A stretch of 64,000 nt of DNA from Dactylis glomerata (GCA_007115705.1 QXEO01002093.1:744001-808000); one strand, 5' to 3'; shown: positions 45,124 through 56,562, numbered from the stretch's first letter. Numbers and translations: made by a program. The notes: generated by a model from the sequence alone, not told the origin.

Positions 45124-48100
45124 TGTCACGACCCAGATTTTTCAAGATTTAAAATTTCATCATGCATTCATGGCATTTTGCATACCAAAGTCTTTTCCAA
45201 AGTTTTGAACCTTATCCTTCAAAGAATTTTGTTCAATGCCCCTTTTTCCCCAAATTTTAGATACAAAAGGTTCTCAGAAAGAAAGTATTTTAAAATGAAC
45301 TCCATTGTTATGGAGCTATCCTATATTTTCCCTTTAGTAAATTTCTTTTGAAAACCAAATAATGGGAAGATAATAATCTTAACTTCCTATTTAATTGGAC
45401 TCTATTTCCAAAGTTCTCACAAATTATTTCTTCTTCCATCTTAATTACAAAACCTCTGGTTTATAGTTTCTGAACACACCTCTTAAGGACCATAAGTGGT
45501 CAGTTTTAATTTTTTTCAAATTTGAATGGAAGAACTCTTTCAAAAACTCAAAACAGAAATCAGAATAAAAGAGAAAAGGAAAGCAGAAGAAAAAAAATAA
45601 AAGAAGAGGCCAGAAGCCCAACTGGGCTGACCCCGGGAGACCAGCCGGCCCAACCTGCCCCAAGCCGACTCAACCCAACTCCCCCTCTCTCTCTCTCTCT
45701 CTGATAGCCCGGACCCACCTATCATCACCCCCGTCATCACTCCCCCTCTCTCTCCCTCCCAGTAACGCTCGCCGGCGTTACTCCCCCGGCGTTACTGGCG
45801 CCATAACTGGCCACCAATGCCTGCCCCTATAAAGCCCCCGCACTCCCCCTCTCGCTCCTCCCTTTCCCCTCCGAAAAGACGCCGCAGGGCTGCTCAAATC
45901 GCTCGCCGGAGTCCGCCATTACTGCAGGCTCCTCCGGCTGAATTCGCTGCCGCCGGTGACCTCGAGCGCCCCTTATTCTTCCAGACGTCTCCCCTCGACT
46001 TGGCGCATCCCCCTGACACCTTTTCGTGCCTTGTTCTGCAGCCAATCAAGCTCCCCGGAGCTCACCCGAAGCACATCGTCGCCCGAAGCCGCTCCAGTCG
46101 CGCCTACACCTCGCAGCAGGAAGCAATCGTCGACGACGACCAAACAAACGAGATCACCGTCCTCCTCCGTACGTCGTCTGCAGATCCCACGTCGATTTGG
46201 ACCACCAGAGCCTCGCCGGAGGTCGACCTCTGCACGCCCTCGCCAGATTCCTCGTCGGAACCCTAGCTAGCCCGGTGAGACTTCTCTCCATCTCTCTGTG
46301 ACCGTCAGATCTCGATCTAACGATCCTGATAGAATCACTTATCGAACCGGTACTGGATGATCTCATGCGTCCACATCCACTTAAATCCAACGGCCTCAGT
46401 TCCTAATCCGAATGAAGCGGTACCAGCGAATACCGTAACACCACGTGGCCCTATCTGAATCAGAATAGAATTCAAATAGGTTTTTCGAATCAGATTTGAT
46501 CCAAGTCTTTGAAAAATCATAACTTTTAATCTGTAGGTCCAAAAATAACAAATAATATACCGTTGGAATCCTTAGGATGTGTAGAATCCAATGATTCAAT
46601 AAAACCTATTATTTTATGGGTTCATTTTGAATCCATTGACAGATCTGAATCAAGCCCTTGGATTCATAATAAATTCGTAACTTTTGTTCTGTGAGTCCAA
46701 ATGCTACAAATTTGTAGTCTATGGAATCCTTGGAACATTTAGAACACACCAGAAGCAAAAGTTTTCAAAGTTAAGACGTGCACAAACTTGCTACTGTTAA
46801 ATGTGTTCAAATCACCTTTTTCTTTACCAATTGATTTCTAAAAACTATTTTTGAGTGAAACCACTTGCAGTAGCTTCAAGTTACTGTCACCCAACCAGTG
46901 GTAGCATAGACTTATTTTTGCAGGACAGTACCAACCAGAACTAATTTTTCCCAAAGTACTATCCTGATGCATCAAATACCCCTTTTGTTAATACCTTGTT
47001 ATTTAATTATTAAAATCCTTTCTAAACATCACACTTGTTTTCAAAAGCCTCTTGTTCCATCCTTACAACCTTTTCACACACTCACATAGTGTGTGAAATT
47101 AAAATGTCCTTTGCATACATGCACACATGCATACATGTCTATGATTGTCATTAGAAATAGAATATTGATTGCTTGATTGTTTGGATTGAATAGATTGTGA
47201 AGAGGAGCAAGGCTACTATTGTAACTGTTGTGAGTGTGCAAGCTGCTACCAAGGCAAGTGACACACATGTCCCTCACCCATTTTATTATGCATTAGTATA
47301 TTCACCTCTTGTAGTATGCATGATAGGTGTTTTACTCAACTATTTTATCAAATGCTTAGATCCTAGTAGTGTGTAGCTATCCCTCAAACCCCACCTGTTA
47401 GGATGCTAAATACTTTGAAAAATATTGATGCCATGCTAAGACCACTTGAAAAGTGTTTTGTGAACAAATTAAGAACTTCAACTAAAATGAAACACCTGGG
47501 TGGATTGGTTTGATTATGGAGGTGATGTTGAGTGGCGACCTGGGGCTACACTTTGTGTAGTTGCTGCCTGGGCGTACACTTGTGGTTGGCCACCTAGGAA
47601 CAAAGAGATGGCTATGTCTTCCATGCTTAGTGTACTTCCAGTGCAGCCTTATGACATTATGGGCTCTGTCTTGACTGATTAGAATGTGGGAGTGCAACTT
47701 GTCGGCAAGAAGTGGTGGTAGTCAAATTATAGGTTGGGAGCGGTGCTTGCCAAGTTAGTTGTCCTCTCCTTCTAAAAGGTCTCGTTTCATTTTATGTATG
47801 GGCATAAAATGAATCGTAAGGTGAAAGTGCACAACCCTTGCAAGGTGTTTAAAACTAATCGATTAGCCGTGTCCCCGGTTATGGACAATTCAGTCTCTAG
47901 ACATGGAATGTACGGAATAATCTCATCACCGATTCTGAATTATTAAAATTTTGTCTAGAAACCCTAGGCCGGAACTAAGGACCATACACTCCGAGGGGTG
48001 GTGGTGCCTGAGGTTCCAACTTAGTTGAATTGCGCCCAGTGCTACATAACTTGCAACTATGTAGTATTTGGGGGTTATTTCAACCCTTCAAAATAAAATC

Positions 48101-48589
48101 TTTGAATTAAAATCTTGACTTAAAATAGGACAAAATTGGCTTTATGCAAATCTAGCCCAGAGATCCACCAGCCAAATAGCATGTAGCTAGATCTTTCGCA
48201 ACCGCCACCAAATAAGTGTCATTTGCCAGTACATCATTGTACTGACCCCCATACTTGGGGCTGCATAATCAAATGTGCAGGTTCTTCCGATGAGGAGTGA
48301 AGTGTTAGGATCTCGAGTCTACATACCAACATGACTGCCTGTGGCGCATGCTGAAGATGGAGGCTCGCTACTATTATAATTCCGTTGTGCTTAAGTTGAA
48401 CTCTGTTTACCCTTGTCGGTCTATGTGACCAAGGAACTTGTATTAATCGTGAGACTTATGTATCTGGATCTGCATGTAATCTCGATACTATGTGATGAAT
48501 ACTATATTTTGTTCTGTGGTGCTATCATTGATCCAGGGAATAGCACATAACACAGGTGTTCCACCTTAATCCAAAGGTGGGGCGTCACA
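45124..48589 (+). repeat. Element F 3' LTR
   Basis: Pairs with 35773-39237. AATAA at 48590-48594 repeats 35768-35772. Confidence 0.96.
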
Positions 48590-48802
48590 AATAAGGAGCA
48601 AGAAATCATCAAGAATCCCTGCATCACTCAAGAAGTTAAAACAAGGGAAGGCGGATGGATGAGCATCTCCATCATCCCCTTCTGGGTTCGGTGACATGAG
48701 ATCCTCATTATAGGATACCCTATATTGGGCAGTGGATCTTGAGGGCCTTGATGCCCTTGGTGCATCACTTTCAACCACTTCTCCATATGTGAAGTTGGCC
48801 AT
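48590..48802 (-). pseudogene. Element E ATHILA-like ORF, N-terminal part (split by F)
   Basis: ATG at 48802-48800 opens about 70 codons (starting MANFTYGEVVES) with an acidic, Ser/Pro-rich segment, running into F's insertion site. Frame and strand match the continuation at 35772. The ATG sits eight bases after a good splice acceptor (48811). Confidence 0.75.
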
Positions 48803-48810
48803 CTCCTTCT

Positions 48811-49031
48811 CTGAAATTTTTCAACAAACTCATAAAAAAATGATTTAAAGACAAGCAAATGTAGGAAACTACTATAGTGAGTCACTAGAGAGCTATCATG
48901 CATCAAAATAATCTTTCTAAACAATAGAACAAGCATGCATACTCATTTATAATGTCACCTACAATGCTAAAATACTCAAGAAATACTTTACCAAAAGAAA
49001 ATCTACTTGGACAAGTGGAGGAGTCACATAC
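48811..49031 (-). other. Possible leader intron before E's ATHILA-like ORF
   Basis: On the minus strand CCG|GTATGTGACTC (donor at 49031) and a T-rich run ending TTTCAG (acceptor at 48811) bound 221 AT-rich bases just upstream of the ORF's ATG. It is a typical plant intron by signals and composition. No transcript evidence is available. Confidence 0.4.
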
Positions 49032-49703
49032 CGGAGAGCAAATGATCCAAGTTTCAGCAAAAATGTTGGGCTGAACAAGGAGATCGAAAATCTGGGTGAA
49101 GAACAGCAAGAACTCGAGCTTGAGCAAATGGGGCGGTGTTTTTCGGGAGAGAGAAAGAGCAGGGGAAGAAGAGATGAGTGAGGGGCCTGGTGGGGCCCCC
49201 TCACACATGGGTGGCGCGGCCAGGGCTGGGCCGCGCCACCTGTGTGTGAGGTGGCGTGGCTGCCTCACCTGGTGCCTCCCAGGTGTCTCTCTGCCCCATT
49301 TTTGACATAAAAATTTATAAAGAATTTTCTGGAATTTTTCGAGAAACTTTATTTTCGAGGATTTTTCAGAAATTGGCATATCGATAAAACTCAGGAAAAC
49401 GAGGATGAAAAGATTTCAAGCAAATCAAAACTAAGCATGCAGCAGCTCTGAGATACTCTTAATCATACAACTAAACTGAAAGAATAAATTTTTGATGAAA
49501 GTAAATGCAAGTGAGGTGGAGTGGATGCGGTGAAAACGAAGTTTCATTCATATAAAATCACTTTGTTAACAAGGTTGATCAAGTCTTGTTACCAAACTAA
49601 CTTTTTATGAGGAGAAACTTTGCATATCACTTAATGCTTATGTTACCTCAACTTTGATAGGTATAGTCCCAACCATAACAATTTGACATTCTTCCTTGGG
49701 CTT
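49032..49703 (-). promoter_or_regulatory. LTR-like promoter segment inside element E
   Basis: Between gag-protease and the second ORF lies A-rich sequence with GAAAATTCC-type words followed by a 12-bp perfect hairpin, GGTGGCGCGGCC / GGCCGCGCCACC (arms 49210-49221 and 49229-49240), then a C/T-rich stretch (49100-49180). This order copies the U3 end of E's own LTR (A-rich, hairpin, C/T-rich leader). No clear TATA box. Open frames here are not convincing. The far end (49640-49703) is the tail of the gag region. Confidence 0.45.
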
Positions 49704-52286
49704 TCACTCTGAACAAATAATTTGACCAACTTTGATGGTCTCAACATGCTTGATTGAATTTAGAGCATTCCTCCTATCAATCTTCTTGGGAAAATAAACA
49801 GTGTATTCTTTGTCATTAACATTAAAAGTGACTTTTCCTTGATTGCAATTAATAACAGCACCTGCAGTGTTTAGAAAAGGTCTCCCAAGAATAATAGACA
49901 TATTATCATCTTCAGGCATTTCTAACACAACAAAATCAGTTAATATTAAACAGCTGTTAGCAACTTGAACAGGAACATTCTCACATATACCGATAGGGAT
50001 AGTAGTAGACTTATCAGCCATCTGCAAGGATATATCAGTTGAAACCAATTTTTCTAAATCAAGTCTCTTATAAAGAGAAAAAGGCATGACACTAACTCCA
50101 GCTCCCAAATCACATAAGGCAGTTCTAACATAGTTATTTTTAATGGAGCACGGAATAGTTGGTATACCTGGATCTCCAAGCTTCTCTGGAACTTTACCAT
50201 CAAAAGAATAGTTAGCAAGTAGTGTGGAAATTTCCTCACTAGGAATTTTCCTTTTGTTAGTGACAATATCTTTCATGTACTTTGCATAAGGAGGCATTCT
50301 AATAGCATCAGTCAAAGGAATTTGCAAAAATAAAGGTCTCATCCATTCACAAAACCTGTTGTAGTGTTCTTCTTCCTTGGACTTGTGTTTCTTACTAGGA
50401 AAAGGCATTGGCTTCTGTACCCAAGGTTCCCTCTCCTTACCATGCTTGTTGGCAATGAAGTCTTCTTTGGTGTACTTTACATTTTTATCACTCTTTTCCG
50501 GTTCTTCTTCAGCTTCTTCTTTATCTTCTTCTTTATCATTTCTTGGTTCTGTTTCAGCATCAGAAATAGAAACACTGTTAGGATCTTTACCTGCATCAGA
50601 GGATTCTGCAGTTGTTTTATGCTTCTTCTTCTTCTTGGGAGGAATATCATCACTTGAAGTGCATTGAGAATCTTGCTCAACCCTCTTAGGATGTCCTTCA
50701 GGATATAATGGGTCTTGAGTAGCAGCCCCACTTCTTGTGCGTATTTCACATGCTTGCTTCTCTCTTGCAGCATTAACCAGCAGGTCTTGCTGCACCTTGG
50801 TAAGCTGATCAATTTGTGTTTGAATCATTTGAAAATGTTTAGCAAGTATCTTCACATCATTGGCGGTTCTCTCCACAATATCCTGCATCTTGTTAATAAC
50901 TCTAGAATTCTCCAACAGATGATTATGCACCATTCTATTAAAATTTTCTTGCTTAACAATAAAATTATCAAACTCATCTAAGCATTGTTTAGGAGGTTTA
51001 GTGTAAGGAATATCTCTTTCATCAAAGCGCTGGAGAGAGTGTACCTCAATAGTAGATGAGCGAGGGATTGGCTTACATAATTCTTCAATAGGAGGTAAAT
51101 TCTTCACATCTTCGGCCTTAATACCTTTCTCCTTAAGAGCTTTCTTAGCCTCCTTCATAACTTCATCATTTAATTCAATCATCCCTCTTTTCTTCGGTGT
51201 GGGCTCTGTAGATGGCGCAGGAGTTGGTGCTGGTGTTGGCTCAACTAAAGTCCAATCATCATGATTCCGGCTTATTTTAGCCATTAACTCCTCTGCTTCG
51301 GCCGGAGTTCTTTCCCTGAAAACACAACCAGCACAACTATCCAAATATGACTTAGATTCATCCGTTAGTCCATTATAAAATATATCAAGGAGTTCATTTT
51401 TAGGCAATGGTTCTTTAGGCAAAGCTCTAATTAAAGAACAAAACCTTGTCCAAGATTCAGGCAATTTCTCTCCTTTTCCCTGTTCAAAATCAAAGATTTT
51501 CTGCACAGCAGCATGTTGAGCACTAGCGGGAAAATATTTCTGAAAGAAAGCATTAACCAAAGCAATAGGACTAGTAAGAGATCCAGGAGACAAGCTATTA
51601 AACCAAATTTTAGCAGCATCCTTCAACGAAAAAGGAAAAATCTTAGCAACAAAATAAGTGCGGAGCTTAATATCATCAGAAAACAAATTACTCAAAGTAG
51701 AAAGCTCATTCATGTGCTCCATAGCACTCTCATCTTTAGTACCACAAAAAGGAGTTTTCTCAATAATAGATATGTAAGATAAATCCAAAGAGAAATCATA
51801 ATCCTTGTCTCTAATATTGATAGGTGAAGCGGCAAACTTAGGATCAGGAGACAAATTATATCTAACAGAACGTCTAGTAAGAAGCTCTTTAATATTACCT
51901 GCATCACGAGCAGCACGTGCTTCTGCAATAAAATCATCATTAAGCTCAATATAAGCATCATCATCATAATCATCACTAGGACATTCCCTAGACTCAGGTG
52001 AACTAACAGGTGTAACAGTAGTGTTTCCCAACTTAGCTCTAGCAATAGTAGCCTCTAAAAAGGAACCTAGCGAACCTCTCTCATCAAGCACAGTAGAAGC
52101 ATCATCTAAATTATCAGTGGCACTTTCAATCTCAGCAGAAGTAGTAGCAGTAACGTGTGGGTGTGGTGGTGTAAGCAACTTACTCATAACGGATGGTGAA
52201 TCAAGAGCAACAGAGGTGTTGAGAGTCGTACCTCTTCTTGTAGTGGATGGCAATATAGGAACTTTTCCATCACGAGGTTTACCCAT
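49704..52286 (-). CDS. Element E gag-protease, intact
   Basis: An open frame of 860 residues from ATG at 52286; an upstream in-frame ATG at 52403 lies in the LTR and is rejected as start. The retrotransposon gag domain lies at about 205-350 (YFVAKIFPFSLKDAAKIWFNSL, then WTRFCSLIRALP). A Pro-rich and Lys/Glu-rich linker follows, with helical parts at about 450-550. Retropepsin is at the C-terminus: D726 in D-L-G-A-G, flap region, and IILGRPFLNTAGA near 797-809. No CCHC knuckle is visible. The frame ends without RT. Product: structural Gag plus protease, able in principle to form particles and package its own or related RNAs, with RT and integrase supplied in trans. Confidence 0.92.
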   Translation of the reverse strand: MGKPRDGKVPILPSTTRRGTTLNTSVALDSPSVMSKLLTPPHPHVTATTSAEIESATDNLDDASTVLDERGSLGSFLEATIARAKLGNTTVTPVSSPESRECPSDDYDDDAYIELNDDFIAEARAARDAGNIKELLTRRSVRYNLSPDPKFAASPINIRDKDYDFSLDLSYISIIEKTPFCGTKDESAMEHMNELSTLSNLFSDDIKLRTYFVAKIFPFSLKDAAKIWFNSLSPGSLTSPIALVNAFFQKYFPASAQHAAVQKIFDFEQGKGEKLPESWTRFCSLIRALPKEPLPKNELLDIFYNGLTDESKSYLDSCAGCVFRERTPAEAEELMAKISRNHDDWTLVEPTPAPTPAPSTEPTPKKRGMIELNDEVMKEAKKALKEKGIKAEDVKNLPPIEELCKPIPRSSTIEVHSLQRFDERDIPYTKPPKQCLDEFDNFIVKQENFNRMVHNHLLENSRVINKMQDIVERTANDVKILAKHFQMIQTQIDQLTKVQQDLLVNAAREKQACEIRTRSGAATQDPLYPEGHPKRVEQDSQCTSSDDIPPKKKKKHKTTAESSDAGKDPNSVSISDAETEPRNDKEEDKEEAEEEPEKSDKNVKYTKEDFIANKHGKEREPWVQKPMPFPSKKHKSKEEEHYNRFCEWMRPLFLQIPLTDAIRMPPYAKYMKDIVTNKRKIPSEEISTLLANYSFDGKVPEKLGDPGIPTIPCSIKNNYVRTALCDLGAGVSVMPFSLYKRLDLEKLVSTDISLQMADKSTTIPIGICENVPVQVANSCLILTDFVVLEMPEDDNMSIILGRPFLNTAGAVINCNQGKVTFNVNDKEYTVYFPKKIDRRNALNSIKHVETIKVGQIICSE

Positions 52287-52345
52287 GATGAAAGGATTGC
52301 AGCGAACAATATGAATACCAAGTGAACTTACAGATAAAGCTATGC

Positions 52346-52363
52346 TCCCCGGCAACGGCGCCA
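52346..52363 (-). other. Primer-binding site of element E
   Basis: Minus-strand TGGCGCCGTTGCCGGGGA, 11 bases inside the 5' LTR boundary at 52375. Same Asp type as C and D. Confidence 0.88.
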
Positions 52364-52374
52364 GAAAATAGTCT

Positions 52375-53770
52375 TGATGACCCACAAGTATAGGGGATCG
52401 CAACAGTCTTCGAGGGAAGTATTACCCAAATTTATTGATTCGACACAAGGGGAGCCAAAGAATATATGTAAGCCTTAACAGATGAGTTGTCAATTCAGCT
52501 GCACCTGGAAACAGTCTTACTCGCAGCGGATTATCAGTAGCAACAGTTTTATAGCAGTGACAGTAGGAAAACAGTAACAGCAGTAGTAAAATAGCAGCAG
52601 TAGAAGTAACGGTTGTAAACAGTAGGAACAAATATTGTAGGCATAGGGATGAATAACGGGCGTTGCATGGATAAGATAATTCATGAAATCAATGAGATAT
52701 GGGCATTGCAGATAAATAAAGATAAAGCATCCTAGTACAAACAATCATAGGCATGTGTTCCGTATATAGTCGTACGTGCTCACAAGGAGAAACTTGCACG
52801 ACATCTTTTGTCCTACCAGCCTGTTGCAGCAGGGCCTCAAGGGAAACTACTGGTAATTAAGGTACTCCTTTTAATAAAGTATCGGAGCAAAGCATTAGCA
52901 CTCAGTGAACACATGTGATCCTCACATCATAGCCATCCCCTCCGGTTATCCCAATTTCTGTCACTTTGGGGCCTCGGGTTTCGGACAACAATATGTGTAT
53001 ACAACTTGTAGGTAAGACCATAAACAACAAGTATCATCATAGAAATAATAACATGTTCAGATCTGAAATCATGGCACTCGGGCCCAAAGTGACAAGCATT
53101 AACACAACAAGTTGCAACAATGTCATAGGCACTAAATAAAGATACTAGGCACTATGCCCTATCAATCTCATATCAAATTACATGAACAATCTCATCCAAT
53201 CCCTACCATCCCCTCACCTACAGTGGGGGAATTACTCACACATGGATGGAGGAGTCATGGATGGTCGATGGAGGAGCGTCGGTGGTGATGGTGATGAAGA
53301 TCTCCTCCGAATCCCCGTCCCGGCAGGGTGCCAGAACAGAGTTTCTGGTTCCGAATCGCGATTTCTGATGGCGGCGGCGCAGCGGAAGTCTATCTGGGAA
53401 AAACGCCGTCTCCCCGATATTATGTCGTCAGGGGGTATATGTAGGCGAGAGGGGAGGTCGAGAGGCGGCCTGGAGCCACCTCACACAGGGGTGGCGCGGC
53501 CAGGGCTGGGCCGCGCCGCCCATGTGTGACGGCCCCTCGAGCCCCCTCTCCGTCTCGTATTCTGGCTCCGTGGGTCTTCTGGTGAAATATGATTTTTGGT
53601 GATTTTTCCCGAATTTTTACTGGAAGTTGAATTTCTGCACAAAAACGAGACACCAGAGCAATTCTGCTGAAAACAGCGTCAGTCCGTGTTAGTTGTATTC
53701 AAAACACACAAATTAGAGGAGAAACAATAGCAAAAGTGTTCGGGAAAGTAGATACGTTTTGGACGTATCA
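52375..53770 (-). repeat. Element E 5' LTR
   Basis: Pairs with 31467-32863. GC hairpin at 53493-53517. A weak TATA-like CATATACC on the minus strand lies at about 53434-53442 in the position where D has TATAAAG. GTCAC follows at 53771-53775. Confidence 0.95.
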
Positions 53771-54252
53771 GTCACCACCTTCTTTCTTTATGCACCATTA
53801 AGAGAGCATAGTTGTCATTCTTAGTGTGATATGCATTGTCCCAAAGTTCATCGATTGACTCATATTGTTGGTTTCACTTGTTCTTAAGTTATTTGTATCT
53901 AGTCGCCCTCTTAAACTTTGAGGTGTCCTATGCATTTATGTTTTGCTCTCTTTGAAGGACAAGCTGATAACCATTTGTATGTTTTTCCTTATGATTTGAA
54001 CACACGTTTGACTTTCATTGTTTCATTTTCATGATCTTTTGTTTGTGTTCATTTGCATGTTTACAACATGGTTGCTAAGTTTCTTATTGTCATGATTATA
54101 TCTTTCATGCCCATGTTTTAAGTTCTATTGATCCCAGCTCACCAATGCTTACATATATGATCAAGATTGTGTAGGTGCATGTCACCTCAAAAATTATTCT
54201 TTGTTATCACTTACCTACTCGAGGATGAGCAGGAGTTAAGCTTGGGGATGCT
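53771..54252 (+). other. Element D non-coding interior, right of E, with polypurine tract
   Basis: Continues D after the GTCAC duplication, matching C at 21300-21778. AAGCTTGGGGATGC at 54238-54251 plus one T leads into the 3' LTR. No gene. Confidence 0.85.
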
Positions 54253-55883
54253 TGATACGTCTCAAACGTATCTATAATTTTTGATGCTCCATGCTTGTTT
54301 TTACACCATTTGCCTATTGTTTCGTTACACTTAGTGGCACTTTTATGCATTTTCCGGAACTAACCTATTAACGAAGTGCCATAGTGCCAGTTTCCTGTTT
54401 TCTGCTGTTTTTGTGTTTCAGAAGTGATACACAGGAAATATTCTCGGAATTGGACGAAACAAGTTCCTGAAGTCATATTTTACCCGGAAGCTTCCAGAGA
54501 TCCGAAGGAGAGAAGGAGTGGGGCCACCAGGGCCCCACACACAGGGGTGGCGCGGCCCAGCCCCATGGCCGCGCCGACCCCGTGTGAGGGCGCCTGGGAC
54601 CCCCTCTGACATCGCCCCTTCGCCTATAAAGACCCCCCGATGAGAAAAACCTAAGTACCCGATCAGATTTCCAGAACACATCGCGATACGCCGCCGCCGT
54701 CGACCCGAAGATCGGGAGGGTCCAGAAGCTCTTCCCGGCACCCTGCCGGAGAGGGGAATCGCCACCAGAGGTCTTCTTCATCGCCATGCTTGCCTCCGGA
54801 GCGATGAGTGAGTAGTCTACCTTGGACTATGGGTCCATAGCAGTAGCTAGATGGTTGTCTTCTCCACCATGTGCTTCATGTTTAGATCTCATGAGCTGCC
54901 CTACATGATTGAGATCACCGTTATGTAATTCTATGATGTTGGTTTGTTGGGATCCGATGAATATTGGTGTTTATGATTAAGTTGTTGTACTGAATTATAT
55001 CTTTTGTTATCTCTATGTTGTTTATGATCTTGCATGCTCTCCGTTGTTAGTAGCTATCTTGGCCGAGTAGTTGCTAGTGACTCCAAGAGGGGGTATTTAT
55101 GCTCGATAGTGGGTTCATGTCTCTATTTCACCTGGGGGAGTGACAGAAACCTCTAAGGTGGTAGATGTGCTGTTGCTACTAGGGAGAAAACAACATTCAT
55201 ATGCTCAAGGGCATATGCTTTGTTTACATTACACACTTTGCTTAATGCAATTATCTGTTGTTCGCAACTTAATACTTCTAGGGTGTTCGGATTGATATCC
55301 CCGGGAGTGGATTATTAGTCATAGATGCAGTTGGATGGCGGTCTATGTATTTTGTTGTAATGCCCAGAGTAAATCTCATAGTGATCTTCTTGACATATCA
55401 CGTTATCTTTATTCTATCAATTGCCCAACTGTAATTTGTTTACCCAGCATGTTATTTTATCTATGGAGAGACACCACTAGTAAACTATGGACCCCGGTCC
55501 TATTTTAATCATATTGCAATCACCTATTTACTTTTCCCGCACTGTTTACTTTACTCGCATATACTTTACTATTTTCCACTCGATACACTCATAACCTTTG
55601 TTTCAAGCAAACCGGTGAGATTGACAACCTCGTCGCAAGTTGGGAACAAAGTATTTGTTTGTGTGTGTGTGCAGGTTCCACAACACCTTCAGTCGTCACC
55701 GTCTCTCCTCTCCTGTTCGATAAACCTTGGTTTCTTAACTGAGGGAAAACTTGCCGCTACACTCATCATACCTTCCTCTTGGGGTTCCCAACGTGCTGGT
55801 CATCACCACGCACAAGGACTTACTGCTCCCACGTCAACTACACGCCACAGCTCTTTTCTGGCGCCATCATCACACGAGTAGCA
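54253..55883 (+). repeat. Element D 3' LTR
   Basis: Pairs with 26529-28156. GC hairpin at 54549-54575. AGTAC at 55884-55888. Confidence 0.95.
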
Positions 55884-55888
55884 AGTAC

Positions 55889-56562
55889 CTTTTACCTTTC
55901 TAAGCGTTATTCACGGGGGCTGGAAACCGGCTCCAAACGGGAGCCGGCAGCCCCAGCCCGACGAAAATGATCCTCCTGTCAGCCGAATGAGTACTGTGTG
56001 TGGACCGGACCCCGAGCCCAACCTCTACCCTACACCGCGTGGGATGGAGCCGGCAGGTCACCCGCCTAGGAAAGTCGCTAAGAGGAAACACCCGCGACCC
56101 CAAACCCAACCTCCAACCCAAGTCGAGGGCGATGGAGCTGGCAGGTCTCTCACACTGGAAAATCATTAAGAGGACAGAACGCGGAGCCATTAACGAACGC
56201 TCACCCAAAAAACCGCGCGCATTGGTTAATAGTTGTGCGTGGACCGGACCAAGCCAGATCTCTTATACGCCAAAGTACTACTCCTCATCCCGCGGCACGC
56301 TCCCGCCCTAGACCGACATTCAGCTGTCGGTCCAAGGGAGACCAGCCGGCACCAGGCTGCCGGCAGGGGGTAGAAGGGCCGAAGGATGGGGAGATAAAGG
56401 AAAAAGCCGAAAGGGGTCAGGTCAAATCTGGTCCATAAACAGCTAGAAACCAATACGTAGGGAATTCGGGGTGAAGCATCGTTAGTACACACGAACAAAA
56501 TGTTGTTGGGCACGACATGAGTTCAGCGTACATAAGAACGAATAAGAAAAATCCTGACATGC
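55889..56562 (+). other. Element A non-coding stretch between D and the antisense gene
   Basis: GC-rich sequence without a supported gene. It includes two similar segments around GCCGGCAGGT/GCTGGCAGGTC (56045-56150), a local degenerate repeat. In B the equivalent position holds the end of pol; here there is none. Confidence 0.55.

Larger units (their letters stand above)
35773..48589 (+). mobile_element. Element F: intact chromovirus (Tekay-like) LTR retrotransposon with extra upstream ORF
   Basis: LTRs of 3465 and 3466 bases, TGTCACGACCCAG start and GGCGTCACA end, perfect AATAA duplication. It has a Met-tRNA-type primer site, an extra 314-codon ORF, a 1489-codon gag-pol with C-terminal chromodomain, and a polypurine tract. 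By eye about 30 LTR substitutions (0.9%), mostly transitions, so it is the youngest insertion. A chromodomain, very long LTRs and an ORF before gag suggest the Tekay/Del group. From memory, rice RIRE3/RIRE8-type elements have a similar extra ORF; this needs a database check. Confidence 0.96.
31467..53770 (-). mobile_element. Element E: Athila-lineage retrotransposon with gag-protease and ATHILA-like ORF, no RT or integrase; host of F
   Basis: LTRs of 1397 and 1396 bases; in the element's sense they start TGATACGTCCAAAACG and end GTGGGTCATCA. GTCAC flanks both sides. Reading leftward from 53770: 5' LTR, Asp-type primer site, an 860-codon gag-protease, about 0.9 kb of non-coding sequence with an LTR-like promoter segment, an ATHILA-like ORF split by F, a polypurine-like copy, about 2 kb of untranslated sequence, polypurine tract, 3' LTR. 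Without F it is about 9.5 kb. RT, RNase H and integrase are absent. By eye about 14 LTR differences (1.0%). Confidence 0.94.
26529..55883 (+). mobile_element. Element D: Athila-type non-autonomous LTR retrotransposon, host of E
   Basis: LTRs of 1628 and 1631 bases (TGATACGTCTCAAA start, CACGAGTAGCA end) with AGTAC duplicated on both sides. Without E, D is about 7.05 kb. It has an Asp-type primer site, one 197-codon ORF, a long non-coding region shared with C, and a polypurine tract. No gag or pol. By eye about 18 LTR differences (1.1%). D and C share the LTR start and 3' interior but not the LTR end or ORF. Confidence 0.94.

Noticed and set aside
52286..52403. Upstream extension of E's gag into the LTR
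   Set aside because: The extra 39 codons cover the primer site and LTR end, which would not be at the start of a packaged coding region.
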